This document shows positions 57,840 through 64,000 of a stretch of 64,000 nucleotides of DNA, piece by piece. The DNA is from Diphasiastrum complanatum (taxonomy: Eukaryota > Streptophyta > Lycopodiopsida > Lycopodiales > Lycopodiaceae). Every line of letters begins with the position of its first letter. Positions within the stretch are counted from its first letter, which is position 1. The notes under the pieces are model-generated. The model saw only the letters and a list, made by a program, of their open reading frames with translations, was not told the origin of the DNA and made no database searches. The DNA lies in NCBI GenBank assembly GCA_029204225.1, contig CM055111.1:19969003-20033002 (forward strand). Reading direction: 5' to 3'. Made by a program: the position numbers and the translations under genes.

Positions 57840-60600
57840 TTGCTCGGACTTCATTTCATTCATTGACTTGCTCTAAGGTCATCTCTTTTGTAGCAAGGTA
57901 GTAATTGTTCTTCTGGTTGTAATCTTTCTGAAATGATAAATTCGAATAACCTCCCATTCCTTGATTTCCCAATGGTGCAAGGGGCTTGTCGATCAATGTG
58001 TTATTTTCAAGATGAGTGTACCAACTATACCCAGACAAGATTGCAGACATCTCAGCAGAAGGGACAATTAGTGAGAGGGCTGCATATGTATATTCTAGGA
58101 ATTTTTCTTTAATGTACAATTGTTGAATGGACAAAAGGGCATATGAAATGAGAGAACCAATATTTACATAATTGTAAGTATAGTATGGTCTGGTTATTGG
58201 GTTAGTGGAGCGAAGTATATCATCTGCTTTAACTTCCTCCAAATAATGAGAATAATTAGCTTCCCAATCTGTGTAGATTTCCCACAGATCAGGGAATAAT
58301 AGTTGACTAGAGAACTTGGAAGGAGTTGGATCAGGGCTAGGAACTACTCAATTGACATCAAAAATGTTAATTGAGTCTAGCTTATTCCGATACTCATCCA
58401 AAGCTAGAAAAGTATTGTTTTCAAATGGTTTTAGATATTCTAGAATATATATATGCAAAGATCTTGTAACAACATGGATATAGTTAATTTGCACATTGAG
58501 CTTATTCTGAACAATGGCAAGAGCAAAGATACCTTTTTGGTGCACTGTTAGTTTGGCCCAAAAAGTGTTTAGGCTAGAAAAAATCCAAGGGCTTTCCCAT
58601 TGTTCTTTTGTATAACCAAAAAGTTTAGGTAAAAGAAGGTAATCCATTCTCCACTGGAGTTCTGGACTATTAAAAGGTAGAAGAAAAAATGTTAGTTCTT
58701 GTTGGAATGTCTGAAATTCAGTCTTTAGTAGTGAATACACTACCTTGTTCTTCCTCTCGACAACTCCACTGTCAGCCTGCTACGAAATGATTGCTAGATT
58801 TGTTGGTTGGTCTACAGAAGCTATGTCACTGATTGCTTTTGGCTTCTCAGCATCCCCAAGGTCAGTGTGCACATCTTGATCTTTATGGATTTGCTTAGAA
58901 ACAATATCTGTCTAGATGGCCTTCTTTGATGTATCTTTAGCTGGATCATCCATCTGCGTTGACTGATCTTGGTGCTGGACATGTTCTTTATCTTCAAAAT
59001 TCTAGATTTGGCTTGATTGAAACTTAGCCTCTTCCAGCTCTTCTTTCAATTTTTCATGTGAAACCTTCTAGGGTTGCAAATATTGCAGTTGGAAGGTCTG
59101 GATAATTTTTTCTTGAATACCTTTCCAAGTTGTTGGGCCAATCCTGTATCTCCCATGAGATACCCAAGCTCCCAATGTGACTTCGACACTTATCCGCCAT
59201 AGAATTGTCTCTTCGGCTTGTTTCTTATAGATTTGGTTGCCTTTCCTCAGCAGAGTCTGTAGAATTCTACAGCTAGGCAACAGAGTCTCGAAGCTGTTTT
59301 GATTTGCTTGGGCACTCTCCTTGTTGGTAATGGCATTGTTGAGTTTGTCCCTCAGCTCCTCGTTACTACTCTGCAAAGTAGCTCGTGCATGTCTTTCCTC
59401 CTGCAAAAAATCCTGCAAGGTCTGGATCTGCTTCTTGAGTAATAGATTTTCATTTTCAAAAGCATTGGACTACCCTTGAATTGCTTCAAGTACCTCCAGC
59501 GTAGCATCATGTCTACCTTTTGCTTCTTCGAGGGCTGTATCTTTCTTGATCAGCTCTGCTTGGGCTGCTTCAAGCTCTTTGCTCTTGTGTGACAACTTAG
59601 CCTTGATTTCTTTCAGCTCCTTATTCTTCTGGATTAGGTCTGTTCAAATGGAATCATATTTTGATCCAAGCTTCCTTGAGACTTTCTCTAGGCTGACAAA
59701 ATGTTGAATGGTTGCCTATGTGTCTGACAACAATGTACCAAAAGTCTTCACATATAATTTTTCATCAAGAATTGGTGCCTCGACATCACTTTCACTTTCT
59801 TGCTGAATATCAAAAATTCATTCTTCTTCTTGTGTTGGCTTCTGCTAGATATCTTCTTGGTTCTGTTCCTGCTCAACAACATTTTTTGTTTCTTCTTCCA
59901 TTTCTTGGCTCCTTTCTGCATTGGAAGGTGGCTTATATTGCGATGACACAGAGGACATCCTCACCGAGCTCCCTTGGTGTTGGCTTGATGATGATGATGC
60001 CATCTCTATAGTGGTTGCCTTTGATGCTTGCATTTGGAAATCAGCCTCAACTGAAGGGACTAACCCTGGTAGCACCGGTGCAATTCTAATATCTTCAACA
60101 CAGTTAACACACCGGCATGCATACATAGAATACCAAATTGCAAATCAAGCCTAGAAAACTGATTAATCTTTACTAACTGACAGAATTGCTTAAAAGCAAT
60201 CTATCCGAAGGCAATGGATTCTCTGTTCAGGGCTATCAGCAAGTGTCTCATATTCGTGTTAGAAATGGTATACTCTTACTCCAATAAGAAAAAAGAAGCA
60301 AGAGCGAATTGCACAAAACTTTTGAGATTGGGGTCTCTGATATAACAGAGTTTATGTCCCGTTTTCTTGAGATAAGCTTCTTCCTGAAAAACTCCGCTCT
60401 CAGTGATAAAGTCGGGCTTTGTCCATAGGCAAACCTAAGGCATGATAGTAAATTCCTTCTGTAATAATGATCTCTTGATTCCAGACAGTGGTGGAAATGT
60501 GTCCTTCCTCTGTCTCGTTCAGATTTTGGATCAACTCATGGCACACATCCATAAGGATTACTGAGGGATCAAATTGAACAAGCCCTTCAATCCGTGCTCA
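57840..60600 (-). pseudogene. Large coiled-coil protein of unknown function, decayed
   Basis: The minus strand carries about 900 codons that stay largely readable once single stops are ignored. N-terminal part (60600-60130, two frames): LVQFDPSVILMDVCHELIQN, EEGHISTTVWNQEI, KKTGHKLCYIRDPNLKSFVQ. Middle: SSSSSQHQGSSVRMSSVSSQ (59845-60126), then a heptad-like coil (KELKEIKAKLSHKSKELEAA; QEERHARATLQSSNEELRDK; 59068-59650) and EETILWRISVEVTLGAWVSH. C-terminal: ELTFFLLPFNSPELQWRMDY, LFGYTKEQWESPW (58348-58740) and TRPYYTYNYVNIGSLISYAL (57856-58242). It lies just downstream of a gypsy integrase on the same strand, so it may be an extra retroelement ORF or a captured or neighbouring host gene. No family is recognised. 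Confidence 0.55.
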
Positions 60601-61519
60601 TATAGCTAATGGTTGTAAAACCGGTAAGATTGTTTTTGGATGCGTTTTGAACACAATCACCATAATGCTCGTAATGGTAAACTAGCGGGTAATCAAGTAA
60701 ATGTCCTTCAAGATCGACTAACTGAAGTGATCCATTGTTAAAAACTTCTATGACTTTGTAAGGTCCCATGCATCTGGTATATAATTTCTCAGGAAACAAC
60801 ATGTCTCTGTTATCATACAGAAGCACGTAGTCCCCTCAATTGATATTTGTTTTTTTAATGGATTGGTCGAAAATTTCTTTTCTTTTAATCTAAACTCGTT
60901 CAGTCTCGATTGATGAAAGAGGATGATCATCCTCCAGTTGCGTCAAAGATATCATTCACTCCCGGAGACTATCGTGTTCATCCATTTGCTCTTCATTACT
61001 AATGCGAAACGTCGGAACTTCGAATTCTATTGGTAATATGGGATGCATTCCATACACAAGATAGTATGGAGTCTGCCTAGTTGTAATCTTTTCGGCAGTT
61101 CTATATGTCCATAAGACAGAAGGTAACTTCTGATCGCAATCAGAAGAATGCGTTTCCGTTACTTTATTCAGAATTTTACACAAAATTCTGTTTGCCCGCT
61201 CCGTAAGCCCAATCGCTTTTGGATTATATGGAGTGGTTTGGCGATGCGTAATAGAAAAGTATGACAACATGACCTCGATGATTTGATTAAGGAAATGGGT
61301 TTCCCTATCGCTAATGAGTTCTAAGGGACATCCATATCGTGTGATAATGTTTTGGAATAAAAACTTTGCTATAGTCTTAGCATCGTTTTTAACTATGGCT
61401 TTGGCCTCTACCATCGTGGTAGCATAGTCCGTAGCAACGAAATTGTAACATCGACGAGTTTTACGAGTGATCGGTTTGATAGGCCCTACAAAATCTATCC
61501 CCCACTTCTCAAAAGGCAC
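60587..61519 (-). pseudogene. Ty3/gypsy integrase relic
   Basis: Frame 61519-60956: PFEKWGIDFVGPIKPITRKT (first catalytic D), FVATDYATTMVEAKA, GCPLELISDRETHFLNQIIE (second D), TPYNPKAIGLTERANRILCK (E), LPSVLWTYRTAEKITTRQTP and YYLVYGMHPILPIEFEVPT. After a frameshift the C-terminal domain is at 60826-60587: LLYDNRDMLFPEKLYTR, GPYKVIEVFNNGSLQLVDLE. The DDE residues are present; frameshifts near 60950 and 60840 break it. Upstream RT is replaced at 61520 by a plus-strand copia tail. Confidence 0.9.
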
Positions 61520-61524
61520 TAAGG

Positions 61525-61713
61525 GAATAATTGGAGTAAGTGAGGGAGAGAGTGCAAGCCAAAGAGATCAGGCTCCAACATGTGCCATCATCAAGTTGCT
61601 TGGCTGATTTGTTTACTAAATATTTACCTAAAGATTCATTTGTCAAGGTTAGATCTTCAATTGGATTGATTGATAAAAGCATTATTGTTTCCAAGGCTAT
61701 ATTTGAGGAGGAG
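61525..61713 (+). pseudogene. Copia RNase H C-terminal end and polypurine tract
   Basis: IRLQHVPSSSCLADLFTKYL and PKDSFVKVRSSIGLID form the conserved copia polyprotein end. GAGGAGGAG (61705-61713) directly precedes the LTR. The reading frame runs on through the start of the LTR to 61752. Confidence 0.88.
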
Positions 61714-62320
61714 TGTGAAAAATTGCCAACTTTGGCAAATGTAGCCATGTAGCATATCGTATATTTTTGTCTGTAATTGGATTCCACACATGTATGGCCA
61801 AAGTGCCATGTGGCAATCTACTCCTAAAGTAGGTTAGCTCGATCCAAAAGAAGTGGTTGTGTCTATTTAGTAGAGATCCCTACTTTATAGGATCTAGACC
61901 TTGATTTATGATGAGATTTTGACCAACTAGCTATCTATCAAGCATGACTCTAGGAAATAGGCGAGGGTTTCATTTTAGGGCAAGAAGGTTGAGATAAACT
62001 CCTTATTACATTCTAGAAATTCACCTAACTTTACAAAGGAAGTGAGTTTTGCTATGTATTCCATCTCTCCATAGTGAGAAGATAGATTATTTTTGGAGCA
62101 CATTGGCAATTTCAGATTTGCTCTGTATGTGCATTTTTTTTTCTTTGCTCCAAATGAAACCAACACTTAATACACTTCAAACATTGTCTACAGGCCATAC
62201 AACAGGCTTCTCTTCAGACATGTGGGCTCGGATCTATGTTCTTGATCTTTGATTTGATTATCAATGCTTGTTATTTGTCAAATTGCCAATCTAGATCAAG
62301 ATTTTGTTGACTAGCTTTGG
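61714..62320 (+). repeat. 3' LTR (TGTGAAAA family), truncated
   Basis: Starts TGTGAAAAATTGCC after the purine tract. Its later part (62210-62315) is the reverse complement of 63540-63640, so it belongs to the same LTR family as the minus-strand LTR at 63442. The CA end is missing; it is joined to a minus-strand gag near 62330. Confidence 0.75.
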
Positions 62321-62349
62321 ACCAAATTTGAAAAATCATTTCCTAGACC

Positions 62350-62815
62350 ATTAAGGACAATCTATACAAGCTCTCCATCTTGAATATTCTCTCCAATGGA
62401 AGCCAACTCCCTGTTTAGAGACTTGATTCTAAGCACATCATCAGGTGCACTCTCCTCACTTCTCTTAATGCTTTGCAAAATTTGATTTCTAAGCATAAGT
62501 ACTCTAGAAGTGTTTCTAGATTCATAGATTGATTTTAAATAGTTCCAAGCCTCTTTAGCACTTGTACATGATGATTGTTCTCTCAAAAGCTCGTTGCTCA
62601 AATTCATCCTCACACAATGAAGTGCAAGCCTAAATCTCTTTTTGTATCTCACTAACTCCTGTGCAGCTAGAGGTTCATCTTCATCCTCAATCAAGAACTC
62701 ATAAAGTCTTGGAGCACCATTAGTGACTCCATCCTAACCTTCAAAATAGCATAATTAGTAGAATTCAATCTCTCACTAGCTTCTAGAAGGTATGCTCCAA
62801 TAGATCCCATCTTAC
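62350..62815 (-). pseudogene. Ty1/copia gag N-terminal relic
   Basis: MGSIGAYLLEASERLNSTNY then AILKVRMESLMVLQDF (frame 62891-62691), followed after a frameshift by EPLAAQELVRYKKRFRLALH, CTSAKEAWNYLKSIYESRNT and ELASIGENIQDGELV (62694-62362). Homologous to residues 1-150 of the intact copia Gag. It is cut at about 62350, before the zinc knuckle. Confidence 0.88.
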
Positions 62816-63429
62816 TAGTGAATTCTACACACAAGAAATAGATTTGATTAACTTTGAAACTCACAAAGGTCTCACACTTGTAGTGTTTCACTCAAATTAA
62901 ATTTTTAATCCAACAAATGGACTTATAATCTCAGTTCTGTCACTCCCTCACGAAGTTGAAATGAAGATAAGATGATGTGAAATCTACTTTCAAACAAATC
63001 TTGCCAATCTTGGCTATTTTGGGACAAAGAAATGACTTAATCTCCCTCACACCTCTTGATGTACTTTCAAGACCTGTAAGTGACTTTAATAGGACTTGAT
63101 TTCAGCCTTAATTATTTAGATTTCATGAATCAAATTCAAATCTAATCAATGGCACTCAAACTTGGTAGTTTATTCTAGGATTTCCACTAATAATCACATC
63201 AAGATCTCTCAAATTCAATTTTCAATGATCAAATAAATATCATACATTAATTGCAAGTTCAGAGATGCTCACACGTGTGAACAATATGGATTTTGAACCC
63301 TACAAAGTTTGGAATCAAATCCCCTCACCAAACCTTAGCTTCTAGCTCGCCCTCACAAAACTAGTTTTTAGCACCAATACTTGCTAAAAATGGATTTGAT
63401 TTGATCAATGATTCAAGCCCTTGTACTTG
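62816..63429 (-). other. Copia 5' leader
   Basis: Untranslated leader between PBS and gag. It contains a CACGTG at 63272. Confidence 0.55.
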
Positions 63430-63441
63430 GATCTGATACCA
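63430..63441 (-). other. Copia primer binding site (variant)
   Basis: The minus strand reads TGGTATCAGATC, one mismatch from the usual TGGTATCAGAGC, directly after the LTR end …TTTCACA. Confidence 0.82.
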
Positions 63442-64000
63442 TGTGAAAGTACAATACTTTTTGGACCATAGATGGGTCTTCAAAGATCCACAAGAGTAAT
63501 TATATACTTGCCTAACAATCTATCAAAAAACTAGTCAACAAAATCTTGATCTAGACTGGCAATTTGACAAATAACAAGCATTGATAAGCAAATCAAATAT
63601 CAAGAACATAGATATGAGCCCACATGTATTTGGATATGAATATCCTTGCTTTAGCACCTCCAATTGATGGCTTATTAGGAACATTTCCTGACTTTCCAGA
63701 CATTTTTTCACTTTTTTCAATTGTGACATTTCCTTTATGTAGTCATGTTTTTCAAAGAACTTCTTCCAACTTTTTGATAGTTGATTTAGACAGGGACTCT
63801 GGTTTTGTATTCCAAGCAAATAGAATGTGAAGATTAATAAGTCTCTCAATCACATGTACCTCACATGTACCTCAGCATGCAATGTGCATATATGAACATA
63901 TTTCAGTGGAATTGGCAAAACACCTTTCAGATTTGAATCTTCTACTTCTCTTGTTGGGCCAATGTTCATATCGTAGCAATTCTTCATGCACTAAATACAA
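63442..64000 (-). repeat. 5' LTR of a minus-strand copia relic, runs off the window
   Basis: On the plus strand it begins TGTGAAAGTAC. The inner end is fixed by the PBS. It shares about 100 bp with the LTR at 61714-62320 in inverted orientation. Its outer end lies beyond 64000. Confidence 0.75.

Noticed and set aside
58340..59850. Rescue of the TAG stops by RNA editing
   Set aside because: U-to-C editing is known in plant organelles, not for nuclear transcripts, and the copy also has frameshifts. Decay is simpler.

Overview
This is nuclear DNA of a land plant. The evidence is an abundance of Ty1/copia and Ty3/gypsy retrotransposons with plant-type primer binding sites (TGGTATCAGAGC and TGGCGCCG), spliceosomal introns with GTAAGT donors, a short CCCTAAA tract, and long AT-rich stretches without genes. 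The species cannot be named from the sequence. A large, repeat-rich genome (seed-free plant or gymnosperm) is my impression only. No bacterial genes, rRNA, tRNA or CRISPR were seen.

Most of the window is nested, decayed retroelements. The only long intact reading frame is a copia gag-pol (10185-13910, minus) whose last RNase H residues are cut off by an LTR of a second, plus-strand element (9538-10184). Other copia relics lie at 1905-2811, 3325-5009 (with PBS and 5' LTR to 6531), 19126-19374, 21241-21430, 30024-31517, 32270-32590, 34735-37620, 45055-46540, 48597-48960, 50130-51262, 56285-57219 and 61525-63441. Ty3/gypsy relics lie at 19375-20100, 22569-23321, 46541-47580 and 60587-61519.

Three non-retroviral gene families are visible, all broken. 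(1) An EamA/DMT membrane transporter with phase-consistent exons (40088-44199, plus) carries a premature TAG, a lost splice acceptor and a large intron insertion. Partial copies lie inverted at 6589-6990 and 53220-54062. (2) A SET-domain gene with an acidic tail is at 14030-16500, with an inverted partner at 23996-25975. (3) A long coiled-coil protein of unknown function (57840-60600, minus) lies directly downstream of a gypsy integrase, and part of it is copied at 17680-18183.

Other structures are: a four-copy tandem array with a unit of about 1 kb and internal CT/CA microsatellites (26275-30023); a 511-bp Mutator-like element with 9-bp target duplications and a matching empty site elsewhere in the window; a cluster of seven CACGTG boxes in 148 bp (18387-18534); and several direct and inverted segmental duplications that join the left part of the window (1-800, 6.6-8.1 kb, 16.5-18.2 kb) to the right part (49.9-55.8 kb, 58.9-59.4 kb). 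The genes do not form a pathway. The layout is a repeat-rich intergenic region in which one transporter gene and one SET gene have been duplicated, interrupted and inactivated.
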